DNA of 64,000 nucleotides, taken from contig NZ_CP042220.2 in the NCBI RefSeq assembly GCF_007858975.2, forward strand, positions 1,922,001 to 1,986,000, read 5' to 3'. Numbering within the stretch: position 1 is the stretch's first letter; each line of letters starts with the position of its first letter. Below the pieces are notes generated by a model that was not told the origin of the DNA, did no database searches, and saw only the letters and a list, made by a program, of their open reading frames with translations. Both the position numbers and the translations under genes were made by a program. The stretch comes from Dickeya poaceiphila (GTDB lineage Bacteria > Pseudomonadota > Gammaproteobacteria > Enterobacterales > Enterobacteriaceae). This document shows positions 19,003 through 28,399 of this stretch, in pieces.

Positions 19003-19782
19003 ATGGATTTGGGTATCGTCGGCAAACGGGCGCTGGTATGGGGTGGTAGCCGTGGGCTGGGTAAAGCCGTTGGCCGTCAACTGGCGCAGGAGGGCGTGCA
19101 GGTCACGCTGTTAGCGCGCACCGAGGTTGCGTTGCGTCAGGCGCAGGATGAAATAGAACAGGCGGTCGGCGTACGCCCGCAGGCAGTGGTGGCGGACATT
19201 ACTCGTGACGAAGGACGGCTGGCGGCGCTGGCAGTCTGCCCGCAGCCGGACATTCTCATCAACAACGCCAGCGGCCCTGCACCGGGCGATTTTCGTCACT
19301 GGACGCGCCAGCACTGGCTGGAGGCGCTCGACGGCATGATGCTTGGCCCGATCGAAATGATGCGTTTGACGGTGGATGGGATGCGTCAACGCGGCTTCGG
19401 GCGCATCGTTAACATCACCTCCCGCAGCGTCAAGATCCCGCAACTGGAGCTGGGACTATCGAACAGTGCCCGTTCGGGGCTGACTGGTTTTGTCGCCGGG
19501 CTATCCCGCACGGTAGTACGTGACAATGTCACTATTAACAATATTCTGCCGGGCATCTTCGATACCGACGGCCAGTGGCAGCACATTCAGTCGCTGGTGG
19601 CGCAGACCGGCAAATCCTATGAGCAACTGCATCAGGAGCGGGCCGCGGCCAACCCGGCCGGGCGCTATGGGCAGCCGGAAGAATTCGGCGCCGTTTGTGC
19701 GTTCCTGTGCTCGCAACAGGCCGCGTTTATCACCGGGCAGAATTGGCTGATCGATGGCGGCAGTTATCCCGGCACCTTTTAA
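19003..19782 (+). CDS. SDR-family oxidoreductase lacking the canonical YxxxK
   Basis: The product has 259 residues. The cofactor turn is GGSRGLGKAVG near residue 12, followed by NNASGPAPG near 87. The catalytic serine region reads ITSRSVKIPQLELGLSNSARSG. Where most SDR enzymes have YxxxK, this protein has SNSAR, a variant seen in a subgroup annotated as oxoacyl reductases, so the mechanism may differ. It ends INGGSYPGTF-like (LIDGGSYPGTF), as typical SDRs do. It sits in an operon with a peptide-type transporter, an amidohydrolase and a D-amino-acid-type oxidase. The substrate is unknown. Confidence 0.85.
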   Translation: MDLGIVGKRALVWGGSRGLGKAVGRQLAQEGVQVTLLARTEVALRQAQDEIEQAVGVRPQAVVADITRDEGRLAALAVCPQPDILINNASGPAPGDFRHWTRQHWLEALDGMMLGPIEMMRLTVDGMRQRGFGRIVNITSRSVKIPQLELGLSNSARSGLTGFVAGLSRTVVRDNVTINNILPGIFDTDGQWQHIQSLVAQTGKSYEQLHQERAAANPAGRYGQPEEFGAVCAFLCSQQAAFITGQNWLIDGGSYPGTF

Positions 19783-19827
19783 CCGTTGCGCCCGCCGTCG
19801 GCAGGCGCAGATCAGGGGGAGTACAAC

Positions 19828-21042
19828 ATGGCCGACGATATGGCCGACTATGAACAGACGCTGCGGCAGATGGTTCCGGCGCTAACCGAGATCCGCCGAC
19901 ATATTCATCAGCATCCGGAAATCGGGTTTGAGGAGTTTGGCACCGCGGCGTTGGTGGCGGAGAAATTGCACGAGTGGGGGCTGGAGGTGACCACCGGCAT
20001 CGGCGGTACCGGCGTGGTGGGGACGCTGCGCGGGAAACAGCCGGGCGAGGGGGTGATCGGTCTGCGCGCCGATATGGACGCGCTGCGTCTGCAAGAGAAA
20101 ACCGGCCTGCCGTATGCCTCGGCATACGACGGCAAGATGCACGCCTGTGGTCATGACGGCCACACCGCCATGTTGCTGGGCGCGGCGTGGCTGCTGTCCC
20201 GTCATCCAGATTTTGCCGGGACGGTACATTTTATCTTCCAGCCTGCTGAAGAGGGGCTGGGCGGCGCACGGGAGATGCTCAACGATGGTCTGCTGAGTCG
20301 CTTCCCGTGCCAGTACCTGTTCGGATTGCATAATAAACCCGGCATCGCCGCAGGGCATTTTTCGTTGTGCAGCGGGCCGATGCTGTGCGCCAGCGACAGC
20401 TGGCGGGTGGTATTCCGCGGCACTGGCGGCCATGGTGGTTCCGGCGCGCACCTGTCGATTGACCCGACGTTGCCCGCCGCGCAGTTTGTGCTGGCGTTGC
20501 AGACGGTAGTCAGCCGCAATGTTCCGGCGATGGAAGCGGCGGTATTGAGCGTCGGACATATCGGCGGCGGCGATCCGCTGGCACCCAACGTGATCCCCGA
20601 CCACGTTACCGTGACCGGTACCGGGCGTAGCTACTCACCGGCTATCCGCGAGTTGCTGGCCAAACGGCTGACCGCCCTGGCGCAGCACAGCGCGCAGGCG
20701 TTCGGCGCGACGGCGGAGGTTGATTATGAATTTCAGTATCCGGTGCTGGTTAATCAACAGGAGATGGCAGGGCGTGCACGGCAGGCCGCTGAGCGGGTCG
20801 CTGGTGCGCACGCGGTCAATGGCGAGATGACGCCGTTGCTGGGGGCGGAGGATTTCGCTTATCTGCTGGAGCAGCGCCCCGGCGCATTCATCATGGTGGG
20901 CAATGGCACCGACGATGATGCGCACGGCAGGCCGCTGCATACCCCGCATTACGATTTCAACGATGCATTAATCCCGGTCGGGGTGCGTTATTGGGTGGAG
21001 CTGGTGCGTCAGGAACTGCCGCTCACAGGAGGTATTGCATGA
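19828..21042 (+). CDS. M20 family amidohydrolase (hippurate/N-acyl-amino-acid hydrolase type)
   Basis: The product has 404 residues. Metal ligands are visible in RADMDALRLQE, MHACGHDGHTAMLLGAA near residue 110, QPAEEGLGGAREM and the C-terminal HTPHYDFND. The middle GTGGHGGSGAHLSIDP is the dimerisation-domain motif. Such enzymes cleave an acyl group or peptide-like bond from an amino acid. The start has AGGGGGAG upstream. The stop overlaps the oxidase start (ATGA). In context it probably releases a free amino acid from an imported conjugate, which the next enzyme oxidises. Confidence 0.9.
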   Translation: MADDMADYEQTLRQMVPALTEIRRHIHQHPEIGFEEFGTAALVAEKLHEWGLEVTTGIGGTGVVGTLRGKQPGEGVIGLRADMDALRLQEKTGLPYASAYDGKMHACGHDGHTAMLLGAAWLLSRHPDFAGTVHFIFQPAEEGLGGAREMLNDGLLSRFPCQYLFGLHNKPGIAAGHFSLCSGPMLCASDSWRVVFRGTGGHGGSGAHLSIDPTLPAAQFVLALQTVVSRNVPAMEAAVLSVGHIGGGDPLAPNVIPDHVTVTGTGRSYSPAIRELLAKRLTALAQHSAQAFGATAEVDYEFQYPVLVNQQEMAGRARQAAERVAGAHAVNGEMTPLLGAEDFAYLLEQRPGAFIMVGNGTDDDAHGRPLHTPHYDFNDALIPVGVRYWVELVRQELPLTGGIA

Positions 21043-22295
21043 AGGTGATGGTGCTTGGCGCGGGCGTGGTGGGGGTCACCAGCGCCTGGTATTTGCATCA
21101 ACAAGGGTTTGAGGTTGAGGTGATCGACCGCCAGCCCGGTCCGGCGCTGGAGGCCAGTTTCGCCAACGCAGGCGGTGTGTGTCCCGGTTTCGCCGGTCCC
21201 TGGGCATCGCCCGGTATGTTGCTCAAGGCATTCCGCTGGTTGTTTGTGCCGCAGGCGCCGCTCAAATGGCGCCCGGCGCTTAGCCCGGCGCAGTGGCTGT
21301 GGCTGTGGCGCTTCGCCCGCAACTGCAGACTGGATGCCTACCGCACCAACAAAAGCCGGATGCAGCGTATCGCCCACTACAGCCAGCAGTGTCTGCACCA
21401 ACTGCGCAATGAATTGGGGCTGGATTACGCTCAATCGTCGCTGGGGGTGCTGCAACTGTTCGGCAACGAACAGGAACTGGCGATGGCGCATCATGCGTCG
21501 CAGGTGTTGACGCAGTTCGGCGTCAATCACCGACTGGTTGACCGTCAGGCGGTGACGCAGATCGAACCGGCGCTCTTGCAGGCGAACGCGCCGCTGACCG
21601 GTGGTCTCTATCTGCCGGACGACGAAGCGGGCGACTGCGCGCTATTTACCCGGCGCCTGGCGGCGGTGTTGCAGCAGCGCGGCGTGCGTTTCCATTTCAA
21701 TACCCCGATTGAACGCCTGCGGGCGAGCGATGATCGGCGGCGGGTGACCGGCGTGGAAACCCCTGTCGGTGTGCTAACGGCGGATGCGGTGGTGGTGGCG
21801 TTGGGATGCGCGTCGGTGCCTTTGCTGAGTCAGGTGGGTATCCGCTTGCCGATTTATCCGGTGAAAGGGTACTCGGTGACACTGCCGATCACCGACGATG
21901 CTGCCGCACCGCGGGTGTGCGTGATGTACGAGCATCATAAGGTGATGATCGCCCGTCTGGGGAACCAGTTGCGGGCAGCGGGGATTGCCGAAATTTCGGA
22001 TTTCAGTACTCAGCCGGACGCGAAAAAAAGCGCCTTTGTGGCGAGTGTGGCGCAGCGGCTGTTTCCGGGGGTGGGCGACTATCAGACAGCACAGCGTTGG
22101 TGTGGCCTGCGCCCAATGACGCCGGACGGCCCCGGCTATGTGGGCGCTACGCCGATAGCCGGTTTGTTTCTGGCCTGCGGGCAGGGTTCCAATGGCTGGA
22201 CGCAGGCAGCAGGCGTCGGGCGTATCGTCGCGGATGTGGTAGCTGGCAGAACGCCGGATATCGATCTGGATGGACTGACGCTGGCGTATCGTTAA
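21039..22295 (+). CDS. FAD-dependent D-amino-acid dehydrogenase, DadA-like
   Basis: The product has 418 residues. It starts with the FAD motif MKVMVLGAGVVGVTSAWYL and contains ASFANAGGVCPGFAGPW, the DadA landmark after the first Rossmann unit. The C-terminal segment WCGLRPMTPDGPGYVG and FLACGQGSNGWTQAAGVG closes the FAD site. Such membrane-associated enzymes oxidise D-amino acids or cyclic imino acids such as D-hydroxyproline. Together with the DapA-family enzyme at 23093 the set resembles a hydroxyproline-type pathway, but no epimerase or semialdehyde dehydrogenase is present here, so the substrate stays open. Confidence 0.88.
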   Translation: MKVMVLGAGVVGVTSAWYLHQQGFEVEVIDRQPGPALEASFANAGGVCPGFAGPWASPGMLLKAFRWLFVPQAPLKWRPALSPAQWLWLWRFARNCRLDAYRTNKSRMQRIAHYSQQCLHQLRNELGLDYAQSSLGVLQLFGNEQELAMAHHASQVLTQFGVNHRLVDRQAVTQIEPALLQANAPLTGGLYLPDDEAGDCALFTRRLAAVLQQRGVRFHFNTPIERLRASDDRRRVTGVETPVGVLTADAVVVALGCASVPLLSQVGIRLPIYPVKGYSVTLPITDDAAAPRVCVMYEHHKVMIARLGNQLRAAGIAEISDFSTQPDAKKSAFVASVAQRLFPGVGDYQTAQRWCGLRPMTPDGPGYVGATPIAGLFLACGQGSNGWTQAAGVGRIVADVVAGRTPDIDLDGLTLAYR

Positions 22296-22372
22296 CCGAC
22301 GGGCCGGGGAGAGCAACCCCGATGTGTCGGGGGGATGGATTCACTATAAAGGGGCGGCAAAAAGGACCATCA

Positions 22373-23050
22373 ATGAGTACAGCAGCCAAAGAAAAAGAGG
22401 GGGATGTCCGGCAACGCATCCTGCAGGAAGCGATAACGCGTTTCGCCCACAAGGGCAGCGACCTGACCACAGTGCGGGAGATTACCGAAGCGACGCAGGT
22501 CAACATCGCCGCTATCAACTACCACTTCGGTTCCAAAGACGGGTTGTTGCAGGCGGTGTTGGATGCCGTGCTACAACCGCTGAACGCCGAGCGCGACCGG
22601 TTGCTGGACGAAGCGGAGCGGCGGTGGGGCGATTCGCCGCCGCTGTCGGCGCTGCTGGATGCCCTGTTGCGGCCGCTGGTGCAAAGCGCACGCACGCCGG
22701 ACGGTGGCCGTGTCGCGGTACGGCTGTTGCAGCACCTGCGCGCCACGCCGCAGGGCGAGGTATCGCTGTTGCTGTCGGACCGTTTTGATGGTACCGCCCA
22801 CCGTTTTATTCAGGCGTTCGTCCGGGCGGTGCCACATATTTCGCGCGCCGAGGCTATCTGGCGCTATGAGTTTGCCCGCGGCGGCGCCATGCATGTGCTG
22901 GCGGACGTCGATCCGCGCTCTGGTCGTTTGTCGTTGTTATCGCAGGGATTGTGCGACAGCAACGACGACGAGCAGGTGCTGCGGCAATTGTTACGGTTCG
23001 TCAGCACGGGCTTTGCCGCGCCATCGGTGGATTCCGAGCCGGACGAATAA
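22373..23050 (+). CDS. TetR-family regulator
   Basis: The product has 225 residues. An N-terminal TetR helix-turn-helix (RQRILQEAITRFAHKGSDLT, then VREITEATQVNIAAINYHFG, residues 11-55) is followed by a larger ligand domain. ATG at 22373 follows the 78-bp gap after the oxidase gene. The gene lies inside the catabolic operon and is co-directional, so it probably controls the operon in response to the imported compound. Confidence 0.88.
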   Translation: MSTAAKEKEGDVRQRILQEAITRFAHKGSDLTTVREITEATQVNIAAINYHFGSKDGLLQAVLDAVLQPLNAERDRLLDEAERRWGDSPPLSALLDALLRPLVQSARTPDGGRVAVRLLQHLRATPQGEVSLLLSDRFDGTAHRFIQAFVRAVPHISRAEAIWRYEFARGGAMHVLADVDPRSGRLSLLSQGLCDSNDDEQVLRQLLRFVSTGFAAPSVDSEPDE

Positions 23051-23092
23051 CCGTTTTTTATGACAACCACATTTCATCAGACAGGAATGGCT

Positions 23093-24007
23093 ATGAGCAG
23101 AGAAAAAATTGAAGGGTCTTTTGTCGCGCTGATTACACCGTTTAACGACAATGGCAGCGTGGATTTCGGCGCATTTGAAACCCTGTTGCAGTTTCAGGAG
23201 CAAAACGGCACCGCGGCGGTGTTGATTATGGGGTCTACCGGCGAAGTGTCGATGCTCTCTCCGGAAGAGCGCCGGGAAATCATTCGTCGTACCGCCGGTT
23301 TTAACAGCGGCAAGATGAAGATCTTTTTCGGTTGTACCGGCAACAATACCGATACCACCATCGACTATGTGCGCTTTGCCAAAGACAACGGGGCCGATGG
23401 TGCCATCATCGCGGCGCCTGCCTATATTTGCGCCAGCGAAAGCGATATCGAGCACTATTTTCTGGAGATCGCCGACGCCACCGACCTGCCGCTCGGTATC
23501 TATAACAATCCGCCGCGAGTGAAGACCGACCTGCACTGGACATCGCTGCTGCGTATATTCAAGCATCCGAATTACGTGATCCATAAAGAATCCACCACCC
23601 GTGTTGGCCAGGTGGCGCAAGTGTTGGCGGGCAACCCGGACGTGTCAGTAATGTGCTGCGATTCGCCCAACCTTGGTCTGGTGGTACCCACGATGTCGCT
23701 GGGTGGTCACGGTACCGCCAACATGACCGGTAACATCGCACCGGCGGAACTGGCGGCGATTTCCAGACCGTGGCGCGAGGCGGGTGACGCTGAACGTTTC
23801 CGCGACGCGTACCAGCATCTGTTGCCACTGCTGCACTACACCTATTCCGCCATTAACCCGGTTGCGGTGAAATCGCTGATGAAGGCGGTCGGCCTGCCTG
23901 CGGGCAGCCTGCGCCGCCCGCTGCGCGACCTGGACGGCGACGCGCTGGAGCGTGGGGTGCGCATTGTGGCGGAACTGGGGCTGCGTGAAAAATACGGATT
24001 TCGCTGA
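23093..24007 (+). CDS. DapA-family (class I) aldolase/deaminase
   Basis: The product has 304 residues and is a dihydrodipicolinate-synthase-like barrel. Landmarks are FVALITPF at the N-terminus, LIMGSTGEVSMLSPEER (pyruvate carboxylate site), LGIYNNPPRV (proton-relay Tyr) and VIHKESTTR, in which the Lys forms the Schiff base (near residue 166). The neighbourhood argues against lysine biosynthesis and for catabolism of a keto acid or imino acid. ATG at 23093 has AGGA six bases upstream; ATG at 23087 is possible. A strong terminator follows. Confidence 0.88.
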   Translation: MSREKIEGSFVALITPFNDNGSVDFGAFETLLQFQEQNGTAAVLIMGSTGEVSMLSPEERREIIRRTAGFNSGKMKIFFGCTGNNTDTTIDYVRFAKDNGADGAIIAAPAYICASESDIEHYFLEIADATDLPLGIYNNPPRVKTDLHWTSLLRIFKHPNYVIHKESTTRVGQVAQVLAGNPDVSVMCCDSPNLGLVVPTMSLGGHGTANMTGNIAPAELAAISRPWREAGDAERFRDAYQHLLPLLHYTYSAINPVAVKSLMKAVGLPAGSLRRPLRDLDGDALERGVRIVAELGLREKYGFR

Positions 24008-24015
24008 CTAACAGC

Positions 24016-24041
24016 AACCGGGGCATAGCCCCGGTTTTTTT
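24016..24041 (+). terminator. Rho-independent terminator of the catabolic operon
   Basis: AACCGGGG pairs with CCCCGGTT across CATAG and runs into a stretch of seven T. Confidence 0.9.
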
Positions 24042-24079
24042 GTCTGTAGAACGTTTACACCGTCAGTTGGCGACACCGA

Positions 24080-24268
24080 TTAGGTTTCGATAAACGTCTG
24101 GTACCACTGTCTGATCTGTTCAGTGACAGTGCGGTTCGCCGCTTCAAACTCCCGCCCATCCAGCCTACGTACTGGCGTAATGCCGGCCAGCGTGCCGGTG
24201 ACAAAGGCTTCATCGGCAGTCATCGCTTCTGCCAGCGTGAAATCATCCACCCGTACCGTCAGTGCCCG
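24080..24268 (-). pseudogene. Fragment of a class IV aminotransferase (C-terminus only)
   Basis: Read on the minus strand, this gap codes for about 62 residues ending in a stop at 24080. It includes LTVRVDDFTLAEAMTADEAF, then VTGTLAGITPVRRLDGREFE and TVTEQIRQWYQTFIET. This is the C-terminal end of branched-chain/D-amino-acid aminotransferases (the TGTxAGITPV turn and final helix). No start or N-terminal two thirds are present; an in-frame stop lies just upstream at about 24269. It is a relic of a gene deleted before the chemoreceptor gene moved next to it. Confidence 0.65.
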
Positions 24269-24292
24269 CCATGATTAGCTTAATTTAATGAG

Positions 24293-26278
24293 TTAGAACG
24301 ACTCCCAGTCATCTTTGCTGCCAGCGACAACAGGCGTTTTCTTCACCGCAGCGGTTTTGGTGGACGTTTTCATTGCGGGTTTGCCCAGCATCAATGATGG
24401 TTTAGCGCTGATAGCGGCGTGCTGGCTTACCTGAGGCGTGGAGCCGTCATGGCTCAGACGGAACATGGATACCGCCTGTTCCAGGATTTGCGCCTGTTCT
24501 TCCAGCGAGTTAGCGGCAGCGGAAGATTCTTCCACCAGCGCGGCGTTTTGCTGGGTGGTGGCGTCCATTTCCGTGATTGCGGTGGAGATTTGGTTGATGC
24601 CGCGGCTTTGCTCGTCGGAGGCAGAGGCAATCTCCCCCATAATGTCATGTACATGGGTGATTGAGCGGATAATGTCGTCCATGGTTTTACCCGCATTTTC
24701 CACCAGAGCGGAACCGGTGTTTACCCTGGTGACGGATTCGCCGATCAGCGTTTCGATCTCTTTGGCGGCCTGGGCGCTACGTTGGGCCAGACTGCGTACT
24801 TCACCGGCCACGACCGCAAAGCCACGGCCTTGCTCACCTGCGCGGGCGGCTTCTACTGCGGCGTTGAGCGCCAGAATGTTGGTCTGAAAAGCAATGCCGT
24901 TGATGACTGTGGTTATCTCAGAAATACGTCGTGAACTGACGGCGATCTCATTCATGGTACTGACTACGTCGGTGACGATTTCACCGCCACGGGTCGCATT
25001 TGTCGAGGCATCGGCAGCCAGCTGCGAGGCGTGATGCGCATTGTCGGCGTTTTGCTTCACCGTTGAGGTTAACTGTTCCATGCTGGCGGCGGTTTCCACC
25101 ACGGCGGCAGACTGTTGTTCGGTACGGGAGGACAGGTCAGTGTTGCCGGCGGCGATTTCCGAAGCGGCTGACGCCACGTTGCTTACGCCTTCACGAATCT
25201 CGGCGATCATTTCGCGCAGTTTATGGTTCATGGCTGCCATCGCTGACATCAGCATACCCAGTTCATCGCGGCGAACGGCTTTGATGGAGGCAGTCAGGTC
25301 ACCTTGCGCAATACGTTCAGCCAGTGACAGGCTCTGGTGTAACGGGCGGGTAATCTGCAGCGTGATGCGCCATGACATCAATACCCCGATAACGATAATC
25401 ACCAGCCCCGTCAACAGTAATTGCCATTGAGAACCGAGAGTGATGCTTTGAATCAGCGGCAGCTGTCGTTGATACAAGTTTTCGGATGTCTCGTTCATGA
25501 CAGCCGCAGCCTCTGACATTGTCTTGGTGGCTGCTTTCTCACCCTGAACAGCTTTCATGTAATCATCAATATAACCGTTGTAAGCGGAGAAAAACTGTAA
25601 GGCTTGGTTCAGTGGACCTTGCTGTTCGGAGGTGAATTTGGGTAATGCCTGGCTGAACAGACTTTTCATGTTGCCAAGCGCGGTGCGAAGAGTGGTTTCG
25701 GACTGTTGGGATGGATTCACCAATAATTCATGTGCCAAATCACGGACCTCGGAAAGCTGTTCTGAGAGGGTGGCAAACTCTGTCCTTAATTCCGGTGTCA
25801 GGGTCTTGCTGTTCAACTGTGAACGTAATGCATTGATTTCATTGGTACTATTGTTACGGTTTAGCTTTTGTGATGCGGCGTCCCGCTGCTGGCTGGCTTG
25901 GATCAAGGCTTCACGTGCAGGGAGGTAGTTTTTATAGGCATCGCTAAGCTGTTTCAGTAATTTCTGTGATTCTGGCTGCCAGTGCAGTTGCTGGGCCTGA
26001 TTCAGCGTCTGTCCTACTTTTGTCATCAGGTCGCCGACCTTATTAATAGAGGCGTAGTCATGCGTATACTGAAAATTGAGTCGGGCGCGTCTGGCTTCAT
26101 TGAGGTTATTATTAATATTGTTGCTAACGATGGCTTTCTGGACGTAACTGTCAATATCACGAAAACCATTCACTCCCGATAGTGTAATAAAGGCAGACAT
26201 CAGTAAAATGAGTCCGAAACCGATTGCCAGCTTGATGCCGACTTTCAGATTATCATAAGCAGTAAAAATTTTATTCAT
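24293..26278 (-). CDS. Methyl-accepting chemotaxis protein
   Basis: The product has 661 residues. A first membrane span (about 14-34) leads to a helical periplasmic sensor of about 250 residues. A second span ([17 protein letters not shown], near 285-305), a HAMP linker and the signalling domain follow. The domain tip reads [20 protein letters not shown] and [17 protein letters not shown], the CheA/CheW hairpin. Gln/Glu methylation-type heptads flank it. The C-terminus DDWESF is the pentapeptide that tethers CheR and CheB. It is a transmembrane chemoreceptor of the Tsr/Tar class with unknown ligand. It reads opposite to the catabolic operon and has its own AT-rich upstream region. Confidence 0.95.
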   Translation of the reverse strand: MNKIFTAYDNLKVGIKLAIGFGLILLMSAFITLSGVNGFRDIDSYVQKAIVSNNINNNLNEARRARLNFQYTHDYASINKVGDLMTKVGQTLNQAQQLHWQPESQKLLKQLSDAYKNYLPAREALIQASQQRDAASQKLNRNNSTNEINALRSQLNSKTLTPELRTEFATLSEQLSEVRDLAHELLVNPSQQSETTLRTALGNMKSLFSQALPKFTSEQQGPLNQALQFFSAYNGYIDDYMKAVQGEKAATKTMSEAAAVMNETSENLYQRQLPLIQSITLGSQWQLLLTGLVIIVIGVLMSWRITLQITRPLHQSLSLAERIAQGDLTASIKAVRRDELGMLMSAMAAMNHKLREMIAEIREGVSNVASAASEIAAGNTDLSSRTEQQSAAVVETAASMEQLTSTVKQNADNAHHASQLAADASTNATRGGEIVTDVVSTMNEIAVSSRRISEITTVINGIAFQTNILALNAAVEAARAGEQGRGFAVVAGEVRSLAQRSAQAAKEIETLIGESVTRVNTGSALVENAGKTMDDIIRSITHVHDIMGEIASASDEQSRGINQISTAITEMDATTQQNAALVEESSAAANSLEEQAQILEQAVSMFRLSHDGSTPQVSQHAAISAKPSLMLGKPAMKTSTKTAAVKKTPVVAGSKDDWESF

Positions 26279-26872
26279 TATAGGATTCCTGTGGTGCTAA
26301 TTGTGTTGGCGATGCAAGATCAACAGAGGGAAACCATCTGTTAACGTCCTTGTTGTTTCTCAAGATAGTATTTTTTTTCAGCGATGGAGAAATGCATGTG
26401 AATGCTATCACATATTTTTAAAATATAAATAGCATGTAACATAATGGAATAACGAGATGTTTACTTTTTTATTCCATATTCTTTATTGTTTGGTTTTTTT
26501 ATTCTGCTTATAACTTGTTAAATAATTTCGTGTATTAGTTATGAAAAGCAGTTAGGTCATCTTGTCTGGCCTTTTTTCAAAAAATTATTCTAAGATAGCC
26601 TGACTAAGTCATATTTTTTCATTCTATAAGTGAGGCAAAAAATAATGTTCTGCTCTCTCTTATTTGTCAGAAAATATTCGTCAACAAATCACGTTTGCGG
26701 TAGTCAAATATCGTCACATAATAGGAATTCATGACGCGACTCATTCTGAGGCTGGCTATTTGGTGGGAACAGGGGGAAGTGGTTTTCGGTTGTGCATTTG
26801 TCGGACGCCAGTATGGGTTAATACGTTAGCGAACCGGTATTCTGCGCTGCTTTTCAACAGCGCAGAAGCGAG
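26279..26872. other. AT-rich gap upstream of the chemoreceptor gene
   Basis: This 594-bp stretch lies upstream of the chemoreceptor and downstream of sbmA, both on the minus strand. It is AT-rich at 26350-26650 and presumably holds the chemoreceptor promoter. The plus-strand frame at 26664-26930 has no ribosome site or recognisable domain and overlaps the end of sbmA, so I do not call it. Confidence 0.5.
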
Positions 26873-28108
26873 TTATGCATCAGACGCCGGGGAGAGCGCA
26901 TCCGCCGTGTCGGTCGTGGTTGGCAGATGAATGACCGATTCGAAACTGCGCAGGCGTTTATAAATCGATATCAGCTCCACGATGGTGGTCCAGGAGTTAA
27001 TCAGGTACTGGAATGAGCTGCGTACCTGATCGAACACATTAGTGATTTGCGTCATCAGGCCGAGGGTCAGACTGCCTGCGACAATAGATGGCAACAGCAT
27101 GATGATGCCAAAGATGTTGTCGGTTTGCAGATAAAGCACCCGTGCGATATTAAAGTAGGTGTAGTGGAAGTAGAGGCGGAAATAATTTTTCCGTACGTTG
27201 CTAAATAGTTGCTTGACCGTAGGTGGTGTGGCACGGCTGGCATCGTCCTCGCCATACACCAGCTCTTTACGATAGGCGGCTTCCACCCGCTGATTATTGA
27301 ACCCCAGGCCCGGAAGTTTGATGCCGATCAGCGCCAGCAAACCAGTACCCGCCAGCGACCAGACGAGAGCCGCAATCACCAGACCGTAGGGAATTTCGCC
27401 GATTAACGGCAGTGATTTAACATGAGATGAGAGGCTTATCAGCACCGGTAAAAAGGCAATCAGCGTCATCAATGATTTCACCAAATCCACTCCCAGGCTT
27501 TCCACTGTAGATGCGAAACGCATGGTGTCTTCCTGAATACGTTGCGCCGCCCCTTCAATGTGGCGCAATGCCTGCCAGTGTGAGGTGTAATAGTCATTCA
27601 TGGCAGTACGCCAGCGAAAGACGTAGTGGCTGACGAAAAAGAGATTCAACACACCCACGGTTACCGCGGTTAGCGCAATACCAAGGAAGATCAGCAGTTG
27701 CTGGTAAAATGCCTGGATGGTTACCGCATTAGGTGTGCTCAGCGCTCTTTGGATCAGATCGTAAAAAGGGACGTACCAGTCGTTGATTGCGACCCCGACC
27801 TCTACCGAGAAATAGGTAACGAAAATGATCAACGAGGTGCCAAGAATTGACCAGCGCTGCCAGGGATGCGGATGTAGCCATACCCAGACGCCAGCGAATA
27901 GCCCCACACACAGCAGGTAGTAGCCATAGAACCACAGAAAAGCGGGTGACAGAAACCGAATCGCGCCTTGTGGTAGCGGCTGACTGATGTGCAGCAGGTT
28001 ATCACCCAGCGGGCGCCCCCAGCTATACCAGATGACGACCGCCACCAGCGACCAGATCAGCGCCGAGGAAAAAAACAATTTGGGGTTAGGAAAGAACGAC
28101 TTGAACAT
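26873..28108 (-). CDS. sbmA: SbmA/BacA-family peptide transporter
   Basis: The product has 411 residues, close to E. coli SbmA (406). It starts [20 protein letters not shown] and contains [22 protein letters not shown] and [20 protein letters not shown], both hallmarks of the family. Several membrane spans are present and there is no ATPase domain. SbmA is an inner-membrane, proton-driven importer of proline-rich peptides, microcins and bleomycin. In plant-associated bacteria it affects sensitivity to host peptides. It lies directly beside the hrp remnant; no operon partner is visible. Confidence 0.92.
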   Translation of the reverse strand: MFKSFFPNPKLFFSSALIWSLVAVVIWYSWGRPLGDNLLHISQPLPQGAIRFLSPAFLWFYGYYLLCVGLFAGVWVWLHPHPWQRWSILGTSLIIFVTYFSVEVGVAINDWYVPFYDLIQRALSTPNAVTIQAFYQQLLIFLGIALTAVTVGVLNLFFVSHYVFRWRTAMNDYYTSHWQALRHIEGAAQRIQEDTMRFASTVESLGVDLVKSLMTLIAFLPVLISLSSHVKSLPLIGEIPYGLVIAALVWSLAGTGLLALIGIKLPGLGFNNQRVEAAYRKELVYGEDDASRATPPTVKQLFSNVRKNYFRLYFHYTYFNIARVLYLQTDNIFGIIMLLPSIVAGSLTLGLMTQITNVFDQVRSSFQYLINSWTTIVELISIYKRLRSFESVIHLPTTTDTADALSPASDA

Positions 28109-28350
28109 AAACGCACTTTTTTCCGTAAAATTTATCCATAAAGCAGGTTAACTGCTTTAACAGCAAAATAGTTAATCCAGCCGCAGGATTATATTGAAAC
28201 GATTTTTGACTGTGGTGTGGTTTTCTTTACGCAGCAGAGAATGTCATGCCAATCACAGCAACAGCGGCTGTCGTCATCCGAATGGCATAACCTGGCGGGG
28301 CGACATTGATCAGCGGTGTAGTCGTGATATTTACGTGACGATGTCACTTT

Positions 28351-28384
28351 TGTGGTATCAACGTCATAGTGGGTCGATACCACA
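28351..28384. other. Perfect 9-bp inverted repeat beyond the hrcV stop
   Basis: TGTGGTATC and GATACCACA lie 16 bases apart, 16 bp downstream of the hrcV stop codon. On the minus strand no T run follows, so it is not a classical terminator. The rest of 28109-28399 shows no gene and no recognisable relic of the genes that normally follow hrcV. Confidence 0.4.
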
Positions 28385-28399
28385 TGCAAACATGTTGCT

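Noticed and set aside
26664..26930. 88-codon plus-strand frame between chemoreceptor and sbmA
   Set aside because: It overlaps the sbmA end, has no ribosome site and looks random.
28109..28399. hrpQ remnant downstream of hrcV
   Set aside because: The minus-strand frame here gives no recognisable T3SS sequence.
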